DNA from: Vibrio anguillarum
Lineage (GTDB): Bacteria > Pseudomonadota > Gammaproteobacteria > Enterobacterales > Vibrionaceae
DNA length: 52,411 bases
Assembly: GCF_001989995.2 (NCBI RefSeq)
Contig: NZ_JAHGUP010000095.1
Location: 1-52,411 of the forward strand
Direction of reading: 5' to 3'
This document shows, piece after piece, positions 36,772 through 46,865 of this stretch. The translations under genes were made by a program, and so were the position numbers. The notes under the pieces are model-generated. The model was given only the letters and a program-made list of their open reading frames with translations. It was not told the DNA's origin and did no database searches. Positions within the stretch are counted from its first letter, which is position 1, and each line of letters starts with the position of its first letter.

Positions 36772-39700
36772 ATGTTTACAGCAACAGATGTGTTGAATGC
36801 AGAGTTTATCGAGCAACCGCTTGATAAGCTGTGGTCGCTGATCTCTCCACTTTATATGGTGGACGAATCTCAATGGCTGAAGCAGTTATTACCGCTGGCA
36901 ACAGCTACAGAATCAGAAAAATCGGCGATATTAAATAAAACAACCCAGTTAATCGAAGCGATCCGAGCCGACAAAAAAGCGGTGCAAATGATCGATGCCT
37001 TATTACTTGAGTACAGTTTAGATACGCAAGAAGGTATTTTGTTGATGTGTTTGGCTGAAGCTCTGATGCGTATTCCCGATGCGGAAACCGCGGATGCTTT
37101 TATTAAAGATCGCCTCAGCGTTGCGGATTGGAAATCTCATCTGAAAAATTCTGACTCTGTCTTTGTCAATGCGTCCACGTGGGGGTTGATGCTGACTGGT
37201 AAAGTGATTGGCCTTGCTGATGTGGATACGACTAGTCCAACGCAGGCGGTTAATCGTCTAGTGAATAAGCTTTCTGAGCCAGTGATTCGTAAGGCGATGC
37301 ACCAAGCGATGAAGGTGATGGGCCACCAATTTGTGCTAGGCCGAACCATTGAAGAAGCACAAAAAAATGGCCGTCCTATGCGTGATAAAGGGTATACCTA
37401 TTCATTTGATATGCTCGGTGAAGCGGCGTTAACCACGGCCGATGCCAATAAATATTTCAAAGATTATTTGATGGCGATTGAGGCGGTTGGCCGCGAGAAA
37501 TATGGCTTATCAACTAGCCCGGCACCGTCCGTATCAATCAAGCTTTCTGCATTGCATCCGCGTTATGAAGTGGCTAATCAAGAGCGCGTGCTGAGCGAGC
37601 TTTATAGCACACTGCTACAGCTTTTAGCCCGTGCTATCGAGCTGGATGTGGCGATCACTATTGATGCAGAAGAAGCAGACCGTTTAGAGCTGTCATTAAA
37701 GCTATTTGAAAAGATATATCGCAGTGAGCCCGTGAAAGGGTGGGGGAAATTTGGTTTAGTTGTACAAGCTTACTCTAAGCGCGCTTTACCCGTTTTAGTT
37801 TGGCTTAATGGGTTGGCGAAACAGCAAGGTGATGTGATCCCACTGCGTTTAGTCAAAGGGGCGTATTGGGATAGCGAAGTGAAGTGGTCTCAGCAAAGTG
37901 GCTACAGCAACTATCCGGTATACACACGTAAAGAAGCTACTGATGTCGCCTATTTGGCTTGCGCTCGTTTTCTTTTAAGCGAGGATGTTCGTGGTCATAT
38001 TTTCCCTCAATTTGCCAGTCATAATGCACAAACCGTGACCGCGATTGCGGTGATGTCACAACACAAAGATTTTGAGTTCCAGCGTCTGCATGGCATGGGT
38101 GATGCTCTTTATCATCATGCAATGAAAGCCTATCAACAATCGGTGCGAATTTATGCTCCAGTAGGTAGTCATAAAGACTTACTGCCTTATTTAGTTCGTA
38201 GATTGCTTGAAAATGGTGCGAACAGTTCGTTTGTGCATCGTTTAGTTGATGCTCGTTGTCCTATTGATACGTTAACGCAACATCCTGTCGATATGTTGCT
38301 CTCGTTTGATTCTTTACCAAATACCAAAATCCCTTTGCCACCGCACATCTTTGCCGAGCGCGTTAATTCCTATGGTGTCAATATTGATATTGAAAGTGAG
38401 GCAACGCCTTTTGAAGCGAAAGTAGAATGTTGGCTCAGTAAACAGTGGCATGCTTCTCCTATCATCAATGGTGTTGCTCAGTTCGAAAGCATGATCAAGG
38501 CAGGGGCATCGCCGGAAGTTGTGGCTGCGCCGTATGACCGTAGGAAGCATGTTGGACAAGTGGTATTTGCCAACCTTGATCATGTTTCCGAAGCTATCTC
38601 AATAGCGGAGCAATCCTTTGCTGCTTGGAAGCAAGAAGAGCACAGTGTTCGCGCGGGCAAACTTGATAAACTTGCTGATTTACTCGAAGAGAACTTGGCT
38701 GAACTGGTCGCCATTTGTCATCACGAAGCAGGGAAAACCATTCACGATAGCATTGATGAAGTCCGCGAAGCGGTAGATTTTTGTCGCTATTACGCCAAAC
38801 AAGTTTCCGCGTTAACACCCTTTGAAGTGACGAGTTTTGATAATGAAAAGCGTAAAGTGAGTCGTGAAGGTCGTGGTGTTTTCGTGTGTATTAGCCCATG
38901 GAACTTCCCTCTTGCGATTTTTCTTGGGCAAATCACGGCAGCGTTAGTTGCGGGTAATACGGTCGTTGCCAAACCCGCAGAACAAACCAGTTTGATTGCT
39001 TCGCGTGCCGTGGAACTGATGTTGGAAGCTGGCTTTCCTGCTGGCGTTATCCAATTGTTACCCGGACGTGGTGCAGAAATTGGCAGTGCGCTGACTTCTC
39101 ACCCTGCCATTGCAGGTGTCGCGTTCACTGGATCAACAGCGACCGCGCAACGTATCAATCAAGCTCTTGCTCAACGTGACGCCGCGCCAGTGCCGTTGAT
39201 TGCAGAGACGGGTGGGCAAAATGCGATGATCGTTGATAGTACGGCTTTACCCGAGCAAGTGGTGAGAGATGTGATTCGTTCTGCCTTTGCTTCGGCCGGG
39301 CAGCGCTGCTCTGCATTACGAGTGCTATTTGTTCAACAGGATATTGCCGATCGCATCATCAGCTTGATTCATGGTGCGATGAATGAGCTCAAGATTGGTC
39401 TTCCTTACCTCCACAGTACAGATGTCGGCCCTGTTATTGATGAAAAAGCCAAACAAAAGTTGCTCTCTCACATTGAACAGATGACCAAGACACAGACCAA
39501 AGTTGCGCAATTAGAACTCGGTTCGGAGTGCCAACACGGCGATTTTGTACCGCCAGCGGCTTTTGAAATTTCAGATATTCACTGCTTAACCGAAGAGCAA
39601 TTTGGGCCGATCTTACATATCGTGCGCTTTAAAGCGCGTGAGCTGGCCGATGTAGTGCAGCAAATTAATCAAACTGGTTTTGGTTTAACCATGGGGATCC

Positions 39701-39894
39701 ATAGCCGCAATGAAACGACGTATCGTTGGATAGAAAAACACGCCCGAGTAGGTAACTGTTACATCAACCGTGATCAAGTGGGTGCGGTGGTGGGCGTGCA
39801 ACCATTTGGTGGGCAGGGGCTTTCTGGTACCGGACCAAAGGCAGGTGGCCCACATTACTTATACCGTTTTACTCAAACTGAATTTTCTCAGTAA
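36772..39894 (+). CDS. putA: PutA, bifunctional proline dehydrogenase / P5C dehydrogenase
   Basis: 1040 residues. The FAD-dependent proline dehydrogenase barrel spans about 130-480 (FDMLGEAALT, SVSIKLSALHPRYE, LRLVKGAYWDSEVK, YAPVGSHKDLLPYLVRRLLE). The aldehyde dehydrogenase part covers 545-1035 (ISPWNFPLAIFLGQ, GSTATAQRI, AETGGQNAMIVDS with the Glu, SAGQRCSALRVLF with the Cys). Together they convert proline to glutamate. The N-terminal ribbon-helix-helix repressor domain of E. coli PutA (1320 residues) is absent, and the C-terminal accessory domain of long PutA is also absent, but the next gene resembles it. It is first of a putA-x-putP operon. Confidence 0.96.
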   Translation: MFTATDVLNAEFIEQPLDKLWSLISPLYMVDESQWLKQLLPLATATESEKSAILNKTTQLIEAIRADKKAVQMIDALLLEYSLDTQEGILLMCLAEALMRIPDAETADAFIKDRLSVADWKSHLKNSDSVFVNASTWGLMLTGKVIGLADVDTTSPTQAVNRLVNKLSEPVIRKAMHQAMKVMGHQFVLGRTIEEAQKNGRPMRDKGYTYSFDMLGEAALTTADANKYFKDYLMAIEAVGREKYGLSTSPAPSVSIKLSALHPRYEVANQERVLSELYSTLLQLLARAIELDVAITIDAEEADRLELSLKLFEKIYRSEPVKGWGKFGLVVQAYSKRALPVLVWLNGLAKQQGDVIPLRLVKGAYWDSEVKWSQQSGYSNYPVYTRKEATDVAYLACARFLLSEDVRGHIFPQFASHNAQTVTAIAVMSQHKDFEFQRLHGMGDALYHHAMKAYQQSVRIYAPVGSHKDLLPYLVRRLLENGANSSFVHRLVDARCPIDTLTQHPVDMLLSFDSLPNTKIPLPPHIFAERVNSYGVNIDIESEATPFEAKVECWLSKQWHASPIINGVAQFESMIKAGASPEVVAAPYDRRKHVGQVVFANLDHVSEAISIAEQSFAAWKQEEHSVRAGKLDKLADLLEENLAELVAICHHEAGKTIHDSIDEVREAVDFCRYYAKQVSALTPFEVTSFDNEKRKVSREGRGVFVCISPWNFPLAIFLGQITAALVAGNTVVAKPAEQTSLIASRAVELMLEAGFPAGVIQLLPGRGAEIGSALTSHPAIAGVAFTGSTATAQRINQALAQRDAAPVPLIAETGGQNAMIVDSTALPEQVVRDVIRSAFASAGQRCSALRVLFVQQDIADRIISLIHGAMNELKIGLPYLHSTDVGPVIDEKAKQKLLSHIEQMTKTQTKVAQLELGSECQHGDFVPPAAFEISDIHCLTEEQFGPILHIVRFKARELADVVQQINQTGFGLTMGIHSRNETTYRWIEKHARVGNCYINRDQVGAVVGVQPFGGQGLSGTGPKAGGPHYLYRFTQTEFSQ

Positions 39895-39915
39895 TAAAGG
39901 CTCAGGAGAATTAGC

Positions 39916-40614
39916 ATGGTTCATCAAGTAACACGTTTTTCTGACGCTTTTTCAGCATGGGAAAATTGGAATATCACCGATTTTGATTCTAAATGTGAGT
40001 GCTTACTTTCATTTAAAAATCTACTAGAAAGCGCTATGCCACAACTGGCAACAGTGATTTCTTACCATCTTCATCAGGCATCGGCGCTGTTGGCGCATTC
40101 GCATCAATTGATCGGTCCTACTGGAGAAACCAATGAGCTATACACCGCAGGTCGGGGCGTGGCTGTGATCATCCAAGGTGAACACAGTGATAAAGCGCAA
40201 CAGGCGGTGGCAGCTCAGCTTTGTGCCGCTCTTGTGGCAGGCAATAGCGTCGTCTTATGTAGTGACGATGCGATGTTGATTCGAACACTGCAAGCGGCAT
40301 TTGAGCAGTCAACACTCCCTACTAATCTCATTCAGTTTACGTCTTTTGATGCTTATCATCCGTTGATGGCGTCGGACGTTCGAAGTGTAGGTTACGTTGG
40401 GAACACTTCGGTTGAGCGTAGCCTCAACCGTCAGCTAGCTGATCGTAATGGTGCGATTGTCAGCCTAGTTTCTGAAACGGACTTGAGCGCGATCCCCGTG
40501 GCTCATGATCCTCACTTATCGTTGCGCTTTATTACCGAGCGTACTCGCACAATAAATATAACAGCAGTGGGTGGTAATGCGACCTTGCTTGAGCTTGGTA
40601 GCGAAACCCATTAA
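39916..40614 (+). CDS. Free-standing PutA C-terminal-domain-like protein (inactive aldehyde dehydrogenase fold)
   Basis: 232 residues resembling part of an aldehyde dehydrogenase nucleotide-binding fold (AQQAVAAQLCAALVAGNSVVL, SVGYVGNTSVERSLNRQLA) without a catalytic Cys. The end has RFITERTRTINITAVGGNA, the ending I associate with long PutA proteins. In long PutA this C-terminal domain covers the aldehyde dehydrogenase active site and helps make the substrate tunnel. Here it is a separate gene 22 bases after a PutA that lacks it, so it is probably a subunit in trans. Databases may call it a P5C dehydrogenase, but it is too short. Confidence 0.78.
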   Translation: MVHQVTRFSDAFSAWENWNITDFDSKCECLLSFKNLLESAMPQLATVISYHLHQASALLAHSHQLIGPTGETNELYTAGRGVAVIIQGEHSDKAQQAVAAQLCAALVAGNSVVLCSDDAMLIRTLQAAFEQSTLPTNLIQFTSFDAYHPLMASDVRSVGYVGNTSVERSLNRQLADRNGAIVSLVSETDLSAIPVAHDPHLSLRFITERTRTINITAVGGNATLLELGSETH

Positions 40615-40682
40615 TCCTTTCTGTTTTATCCTCTTCTTCGGAAGAGGACATGGAAGGCGATCTTTTAAAGAGGACAAACACA

Positions 40683-42173
40683 ATGGAAAATAGCTTTGCT
40701 ATTACAACCACCTTTATCCTGTATCTTATTTTGATGCTGGCTATTGGTGTGGTCGCATACCTTCGAACGAAGAACTCCGCAGATTATTTCTTAGGAGGGC
40801 GATCATTGGGCCCTTGGCCTGCGGCTTTATCGGCGGGTGCATCTGATATGAGCGGTTGGTTATTGCTCGGTTTACCTGGTTACGCGTACGCCGCTGGTAT
40901 TGAGGCTTTCTGGCTAGCGGGTGGCTTATTATTGGGCACATGGGCTAACTGGTTAGTGAATGCTAAGCGCTTGCGCACTTATAGCATCACGACAGATTCA
41001 TTAACATTACCTGAATTTTTATCACGCCGTTTTAATGATAAATCTAAACTGATTCAAACCATTTCAGCCTTCTTTATTTTGCTGTTCTTCCTCTTTTATA
41101 CCAGTTCTGGCCTTGTGGCTGGCGGTAAACTATTTGAAACGGTATTTGGTTTAGATTATTCAACCGCAGTTATTATTGGCACCATTTGTGTGGTCTCCTA
41201 CACACTGTTTGGTGGATTTTTAGCCGTTTCTTGGACTGACTTAGTGCAAGGCCTATTGATGGCAGCGGCATTAATGATTGTGCCAATCGCGGCAATCAAC
41301 GGTGGTTTGGGTCAACTGAGTCAAGATCTATCCGCAATCAACCCAGAGCTACTGACGCTGTGGCATGATGTGAAAGGTGAGCCGTTAACGGGCGTTGCCA
41401 TTATCTCATTAATGGCATGGGGGCTTGGTTATTTTGGTCAACCCCATATTTTGGCGCGTTTTAAAGCGTCTCGCTCAAATAAAGATCTCACCACAGCACG
41501 TCGTATTGCGGTCATTTGGACCGGTTTATCCATGGCGGGAGCCCTATTAGTTGGCTTAGTTGGGCTTGTTTATGTGACGAACACAGGTTCGCTGGAGCTG
41601 GCAGATGGTGAAAAAATCTTCATGCTGCTAGTGAATGCGATTTTCCATCCAGTTATTGCAGGTATTTTGCTTGCGGCTATTCTTGCGGCAATTATGAGTA
41701 CCGCTGACTCGCAATTATTAGTTTCTTCCTCTGCGTTAGCGGAAGATTTTTACAAGCAAGTCATCAAGCAAGATGCAACGTCGGAGGAGATAGTTCGTGT
41801 TGGCCGCTTTGCTGTGATTCTAATTTCTATCGTTGCGTTAGTGCTGGCCATGACACCAGATAGTTCCGTGCTCGGCTTAGTTTCGTATGCATGGGCGGGC
41901 TTTGGCGCCGCATTTGGCCCTGCAGTGGTATTGAGCCTTTATTGGTCTCGAATGAACCGCAATGGTGCACTAGCCGGCATTATTGTTGGTGGCGTGACAA
42001 TTGTGGTTTGGAAACAACTGTCTGGCGGTTGGTTTGATGTGTATGAAATTGTTCCTGGGATCATTTTCTCTGTACTTGCGATCGTTGTGGTGAGCTTAGC
42101 GACAGCTGAACCCGAAGAGAGCGTGAGAGCACAGCACGTGACCTTTAAAAAGCAGTTGGTTGAACTAGATTGA
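40683..42173 (+). CDS. putP: PutP, sodium/proline symporter
   Basis: 496 residues of the SSS (solute:sodium symporter) family, with 13 expected membrane segments. Close to E. coli PutP: NSADYFLGGRSLGPWPAALSAGASDMSGWLLLGLPG near the start and ILAAIMSTADSQLLVSSSALAEDFY in the Na+-site helix 8 region (Ser/Thr residues around 335). I chose the ATG at 40683 after AGAGGA; a start 11 codons upstream reads into non-family sequence. It supplies proline to the PutA operon; it follows the accessory gene by about 70 bases and is followed by a terminator. Confidence 0.95.
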   Translation: MENSFAITTTFILYLILMLAIGVVAYLRTKNSADYFLGGRSLGPWPAALSAGASDMSGWLLLGLPGYAYAAGIEAFWLAGGLLLGTWANWLVNAKRLRTYSITTDSLTLPEFLSRRFNDKSKLIQTISAFFILLFFLFYTSSGLVAGGKLFETVFGLDYSTAVIIGTICVVSYTLFGGFLAVSWTDLVQGLLMAAALMIVPIAAINGGLGQLSQDLSAINPELLTLWHDVKGEPLTGVAIISLMAWGLGYFGQPHILARFKASRSNKDLTTARRIAVIWTGLSMAGALLVGLVGLVYVTNTGSLELADGEKIFMLLVNAIFHPVIAGILLAAILAAIMSTADSQLLVSSSALAEDFYKQVIKQDATSEEIVRVGRFAVILISIVALVLAMTPDSSVLGLVSYAWAGFGAAFGPAVVLSLYWSRMNRNGALAGIIVGGVTIVVWKQLSGGWFDVYEIVPGIIFSVLAIVVVSLATAEPEESVRAQHVTFKKQLVELD

Positions 42174-42197
42174 CATTCATACCGTTGTTCAATAACT

Positions 42198-42221
42198 AGC
42201 CCCTTTCTGAGGGGCTTTTTT
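42198..42221 (+). terminator. Terminator of the put operon
   Basis: AGCCCC, loop TTTCTGA, GGGGCT and then TTTTT, 25 bases after putP. Confidence 0.9.
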
Positions 42222-42388
42222 GTACAGGTTAGATTGTGTAGTGTGCTTAGCAGAAAATAAGGAGATTGGGATGGACGTTTTTTGAAGATAGCTCACGAAA
42301 CACACACTAAAGTTTGAGGAAAATGAACCTGTAGGCGCAAAATGTGTCAATTATCAATAATGATGCAAATTGTAGGGATTATTGGACC

Positions 42389-42616
42389 ATGTCAAAAGCT
42401 TATTGCACCTGTTGTCGTAAAGAGACACCACATAAAGTCGTGATGAAGCGCTGTCAGTCAGAACCTTGTTCAACGTGGCAAGGTGTTCAAAAGTTTTTTG
42501 CGCTCATTATACAAGGTGAACCTCATTACAAAATGGAAAAGCAAGGTTTTTGCCGAGTATGTAATCACCCATCAACATTAAGCCACACCGACTTCTCACG
42601 CGTCCGCGTTCTCTAA
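42389..42616 (+). CDS. Small Cys-rich protein, possible zinc ribbon
   Basis: 75 residues with two CxxC-like groups: CTCCRKETPHK near the start and CRVCNHPSTLS near the end, plus Cys in KRCQSEPCST. This is a likely Zn(II) ribbon of the kind found in small Vibrio hypothetical proteins. An ATG 15 codons upstream is open, but family-like sequence starts at MSKAYCTCC. A purine-rich GTAGGGATT lies before the chosen start. No operon partner and no known function. Confidence 0.7.
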   Translation: MSKAYCTCCRKETPHKVVMKRCQSEPCSTWQGVQKFFALIIQGEPHYKMEKQGFCRVCNHPSTLSHTDFSRVRVL

Positions 42617-42834
42617 ATACTTCCAGCACTGCGCTAAGGTTTTTGGCGTAGTGCGCCTCTCGCTCAAAAGATAATTTTGCTTTTATTCGGCTGACTAAGT
42701 TTGATTTAGTGCACATTTACGTGCCGTTCTATTGCACGAGTGTCAAGTATTGGGAACTTAGGCAAAGTAATAATCCATAGTTGTAATACTCTCAAGCCCA
42801 TTACTTTGGTGAACAAGCTTCAAGGAGCATTGCA

Positions 42835-44724
42835 ATGCAATTGAGTTTAAAGAGAAAAATGGTGTTCTCTGTGGTTGCTGCTATTACATTGACAGCCGCT
42901 GCATTGGTTATGGTTGGCTATCAAACCTTTAAAACCGACAGCTGGAGAGCGATTGAGAGTGAAGCGCGTAATACATTACAGGCTCATGCAAAAGGGATTG
43001 GTGACTGGTTTAATGGTAAACAAAAAACGCTGCTAGGATTAAAAAACGAAATTGAGCGTAATCCACAATTAGACATTGTTCCTCACCTACGCCAAACCTT
43101 GGAGTCTGGTGAGTTTGGGCTGAGTTATTACGGTAATGAACAGGGCGATATGATCCGCAATGACGGATCGCGTAACCAAAATGGTTATGATCCTCGTGAG
43201 CGTGGTTGGTATAAAGAAGCCAAAGTCGCGGGTAAACCGATCACAACCGCCCCCTACGTCAGCGTTACCATGCAAACCTTAGTGGTGACATTGGCAGAAC
43301 CTGTCCGTCAAAATGGCCAACTGATTGGCGTCGCCGCTTCCAATTTAGCTTTGGGTAAATTGATCAAGGACGTCTTAGCTATTGAGGTTCCCGGGAAGGG
43401 CAATGCTATTTTGGTGAATACCAAGGGGCTAATTGTTGCCCATCCCAATCAAGAGCTTATTTTAAAACCTACCCAAGAAATGGCCTCACAACTGACCATT
43501 CAAAGCATATCAGAGGCGGCAAATTCTCAATTACCACTCTTTGTTGATATTGATGGTCAGGCCAAAGTATTGATGGCGCAAAGTATTGAACATACCGACT
43601 GGCTGTTGGTTATGGTGATGGACAAAACGGTTCTTGAACAGCCACTCAATGACATGCTATTGAAACAGAGCTTGATTGGCTTGATGATTTTAGTGATCTT
43701 GGCATTAGCGACCTCATGGTTCGTCGCTCGTCAGTTGAATGAGTTGAGTAATATTGCTCAAGCTTTGTCAGATATCGCCGAAGGTGATGGCGATTTAACC
43801 CGTCGTTTAGCCGTTCGCAGTGACGATGAAGTCGGTATCTTAGCGGATAAGTTCAATAAATTTGTCGATCGCATCCATGTCATGGTGCAAAGCGTGCGTG
43901 ATGTTTCCGTTTCCCTTAACCAAGGAGCGACACAGGCCGCAAGCTCAGCCAGTCAACGTAGTGAACGGATTCGTACTCAACAAGATGAAATTACTATGGT
44001 TGCAACTGCGGTAACTGAAATGGCATCTGCGACCGCTGAAATCGCGGGCAATGCTGATAATACCGCTAAAAATGCCAATGAATCGGTTGAGCTTGGCGCA
44101 CAAGGCTATCGCCAGATGCAGCAAAGCAAACAGTCAATCAATCAGTTAGCACAAGAGCTTAGCAGTGCTGTGGGCATCATTGGTGAATTAGAAGTGCACG
44201 CTAATGAGATTTCAACCATTCTGTCGACCATTCGCTCGATTGCAGAGCAGACAAATTTGTTGGCCTTGAATGCGGCGATTGAAGCAGCGCGCGCCGGAGA
44301 GCAAGGTCGTGGCTTTGCCGTTGTAGCTGATGAAGTCCGAGTGCTTTCTCAGCGCACTCATGCCTCTACCGAGGAGATCCAGTCTAAAATTTCCGGTTTG
44401 CAGAAGGTAACGACCAATGCTGTTTCTGTCATGACGGAAAGCCATAAACTGGTCGAAACAAGTGTGCAAGATGTGAACCACACAGGAGAAAGCTTACACG
44501 CAATCAGCGAAGCCATTCAGATGATCAGTGATATGGCGACGCAAATTGCATCAGCAGCAGAAGAGCAATCTTTGGTGACAGCGGATATTAATGGCAACAC
44601 CGAATCGGTACGTGAAGTCAGCGACCAACTCGCCAGTGATGCGCAAAATGCAGTGCAACAAGCTCATGAAATGCACCGTTTAGCGAATGAGTTAGATAAA
44701 GAAATTTCTCGTTTCAAACTGTAA
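42835..44724 (+). CDS. Methyl-accepting chemotaxis protein with double-Cache sensor
   Basis: 629 residues: membrane segment at 10-30, periplasmic dCache domain to about 275, membrane segment at about 278-296, HAMP to about 350, and signalling domain with [20 protein letters not shown]. The sensor has [13 protein letters not shown], the Arg-Trp-Tyr group typical of amino-acid-binding dCache domains. The later segment [20 protein letters not shown] lacks the Asp usually seen there, so the ligand class is uncertain. AAGGAG precedes the ATG. Its position just after the proline operon hints at amino-acid taxis, but this is only context. Confidence 0.93.
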   Translation: MQLSLKRKMVFSVVAAITLTAAALVMVGYQTFKTDSWRAIESEARNTLQAHAKGIGDWFNGKQKTLLGLKNEIERNPQLDIVPHLRQTLESGEFGLSYYGNEQGDMIRNDGSRNQNGYDPRERGWYKEAKVAGKPITTAPYVSVTMQTLVVTLAEPVRQNGQLIGVAASNLALGKLIKDVLAIEVPGKGNAILVNTKGLIVAHPNQELILKPTQEMASQLTIQSISEAANSQLPLFVDIDGQAKVLMAQSIEHTDWLLVMVMDKTVLEQPLNDMLLKQSLIGLMILVILALATSWFVARQLNELSNIAQALSDIAEGDGDLTRRLAVRSDDEVGILADKFNKFVDRIHVMVQSVRDVSVSLNQGATQAASSASQRSERIRTQQDEITMVATAVTEMASATAEIAGNADNTAKNANESVELGAQGYRQMQQSKQSINQLAQELSSAVGIIGELEVHANEISTILSTIRSIAEQTNLLALNAAIEAARAGEQGRGFAVVADEVRVLSQRTHASTEEIQSKISGLQKVTTNAVSVMTESHKLVETSVQDVNHTGESLHAISEAIQMISDMATQIASAAEEQSLVTADINGNTESVREVSDQLASDAQNAVQQAHEMHRLANELDKEISRFKL

Positions 44725-44773
44725 TCATCTCAACGTACTCAAAGTAAAGAGGCGATAAATAGATTACAACCAA

Positions 44774-44812
44774 GAAAGTGGGTTCTTGCTCACTTTCTTT
44801 TCCTTTTTTCTC
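44774..44812 (+). terminator. Terminator after the dCache receptor gene
   Basis: GAAAGTG and CACTTTC separated by 10 bases, followed by a T-rich tract. Confidence 0.8.
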
Positions 44813-44945
44813 CTCAGTCTTTTTATTCTAACGTTCCCCTATTCTATGTGATTTATATCACAATGCCTTGTGATGATAGGTTGGTTTAACGCTGTAAGCC
44901 ATTATTGTATGCCATATCACTTTTTTTAGAGCGCCGTGTAAAACC

Positions 44946-45428
44946 ATGAGCCTAGACCGCATCGACCAACAGATCTTACGTATTTTGCACAGTAAAGGAC
45001 GGCTTCCCGTTGTTGAGCTGGCAAAGTTGGTGAATTTAACCACATCTCCTTGTTCTGATCGTGTCAAACGCTTAGAAAAGGAAGGGTACATCAAAGGCTA
45101 CCATGCAGAACTGTGCCCAGAAAAGTTAGGTCTGGATGTACAAGTGTTCATTCATATTCGATTGGATCAAACCAGTTTCTCTATTTTTGAGCGCTTTTCA
45201 CAAGCAGTGGCGGACATTCCAGAAATTGAAGCATGTTATTCATTGTCCGGTGATTTTGACACCATGATCAAAGTGAGGGTGAAAGATATGAAAGCCTACC
45301 AAAGTTTTATGTCTGGCAAGTTGGGGACATTGCCGGGAGTGATTCAAACGCGCAGTGAATTTGTGATTGAAGAACATAAAGCCAGCTTTGGCATTAATCC
45401 TGAGCTCATTTCCAAGACGCTGCCTTAG
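44946..45428 (+). CDS. Lrp/AsnC-family regulator
   Basis: 160 residues. The N-terminal helix-turn-helix (1-60) has LDRIDQQILRILHSKGRLPV and LTTSPCSDRVKRLEKEGYI. The C-terminal RAM ligand domain (about 65-150) has ACYSLSGDFDTMIKVRVKDM. Members sense amino acids and form octamers. The next gene, an aldehyde dehydrogenase, starts 21 bases on, so the two are probably one operon and the regulator may control it. Confidence 0.92.
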   Translation: MSLDRIDQQILRILHSKGRLPVVELAKLVNLTTSPCSDRVKRLEKEGYIKGYHAELCPEKLGLDVQVFIHIRLDQTSFSIFERFSQAVADIPEIEACYSLSGDFDTMIKVRVKDMKAYQSFMSGKLGTLPGVIQTRSEFVIEEHKASFGINPELISKTLP

Positions 45429-45449
45429 CTGCGAATGAGGTGAAATACG

Positions 45450-46865
45450 GTGCAAGAAACAGAACAGCAACAGCCCTTAACTAAAGACGTTACGACACTT
45501 TTTACTAGGTTAAAACAGCAGACAATAGCAGAGCCGTATCCTAGCCTTGAGCAAAGACGTATTTGGTTGCAGCGCTTAAAAACCGCGTTACTCAGTGAAC
45601 AGGCCGCGCTCGTTGAAGCCTTAAATCAGGATTATGGTTATCGGAGTCGCTTTGATAGTACGGTTTGCGATCTGCTACCGGCCGTTTCACACATTAACTA
45701 CACGCTAAAACACCTCAAATCGTGGACAAAATCGCAATCGCGTCATGCGGGTTGGCTATTATTGCCGTCGACAGTGAGCGTTCACTATCAACCCTTGGGC
45801 CTTGTGGGGGTGATTGTACCTTGGAATTTTCCTATCGTGCTCAGTATGGCTCCATTAGTCACAGCATTGGCAGCAGGTAATCGCGCTATGGTCAAATTGA
45901 GCGAACATACGCCTTGCACCAACCAAGTGTTGATGCGTATTTTTGCGACGGTCGATGAAGCGGTTGATACTGTAGAAGGTGGGGCTGACGTTGCCGCACA
46001 GTTCAGTGCGTTACCCTTTGATCATCTGTTATTTACGGGGTCAACACCGGTAGGTAAATTGGTTGCCCAAGCGGCTGCGAAAAACCTAACACCAGTAACG
46101 TTAGAGCTTGGTGGGAAATCCCCCGTGATCATTGCACCTGATGCTGACCTTGCGCTCAGCGTTGATAACATCATGCTTGGCAAAGCCATCAATGCAGGGC
46201 AGATCTGTGTTGCTCCTGATTATGTTTTACTGCCGGAAGGCAAACAACAAGCCTTTGTGGAGCTCTATCTGCAACGCTTTAAGCGCTATTTTTCCACTAA
46301 AGATGGCTATGATACGTCACATATTATTAATCAAACTCAGTTTGATAGGCTGCAACAATACTTAGACGATGCTAAACAAAAAGGGGCCACATTGCATCCC
46401 GTAGAAGGCGATGCAAAAGCGGGAACGTATCAATTTTTGCCTTGCTTAGTGACGAATGTGAAGGTTGATATGTTGTTATCCCAACATGAGATATTTGGCC
46501 CCATATTGCCGATATTGAGCTATCACAGTTTGGATGAAGCGATAGCTTATATCAACGCTCGCCCACGTCCGTTAGCTTTATATTTAATGAGTGATGATCA
46601 CGAGCTGATCAAACAGGTTAGTACACAAACGCATAGTGGTGGCCTAGCTGTGAACGATACTCTGTTGCATGTGGCCGCCGATGATGCCCCCTTTGGCGGT
46701 ATTGGCGATTCTGGGGTTGGGCACTATCACGGGATTGAAGGTTTTAAGACCTTTTCACACGCCAAAACCGTATTGTTTTCTAAGCGTTGGTTGCCACGTA
46801 GCCAGTGGATGCTGCGTTATCGTTTAGTGATGCTGGCAATATTACGCAGGCTATTTATTCGCTAA
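45450..46865 (+). CDS. Coniferyl-aldehyde-dehydrogenase-like aldehyde dehydrogenase
   Basis: 471 residues, GTG start after GAGGTG. NAD-dependent aldehyde dehydrogenase of the class 3/coniferyl-like type: VGVIVPWNFPIVLSMAPL, LLFTGSTPVGKLVAQAAA, LELGGKSPVII (Glu), INAGQICVAPDYVLLP (Cys), EIFGPILPILSY and PFGGIGDSGVGHYHGIEGF. The C-terminus is hydrophobic and basic (LRYRLVMLAILRRLFIR), as in membrane-attached fatty aldehyde dehydrogenases, so fatty aldehydes are a plausible substrate. It follows the Lrp gene and is convergent with the SgrR-like gene, whose stop lies only a few bases from its own. Confidence 0.9.
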   Translation: MQETEQQQPLTKDVTTLFTRLKQQTIAEPYPSLEQRRIWLQRLKTALLSEQAALVEALNQDYGYRSRFDSTVCDLLPAVSHINYTLKHLKSWTKSQSRHAGWLLLPSTVSVHYQPLGLVGVIVPWNFPIVLSMAPLVTALAAGNRAMVKLSEHTPCTNQVLMRIFATVDEAVDTVEGGADVAAQFSALPFDHLLFTGSTPVGKLVAQAAAKNLTPVTLELGGKSPVIIAPDADLALSVDNIMLGKAINAGQICVAPDYVLLPEGKQQAFVELYLQRFKRYFSTKDGYDTSHIINQTQFDRLQQYLDDAKQKGATLHPVEGDAKAGTYQFLPCLVTNVKVDMLLSQHEIFGPILPILSYHSLDEAIAYINARPRPLALYLMSDDHELIKQVSTQTHSGGLAVNDTLLHVAADDAPFGGIGDSGVGHYHGIEGFKTFSHAKTVLFSKRWLPRSQWMLRYRLVMLAILRRLFIR

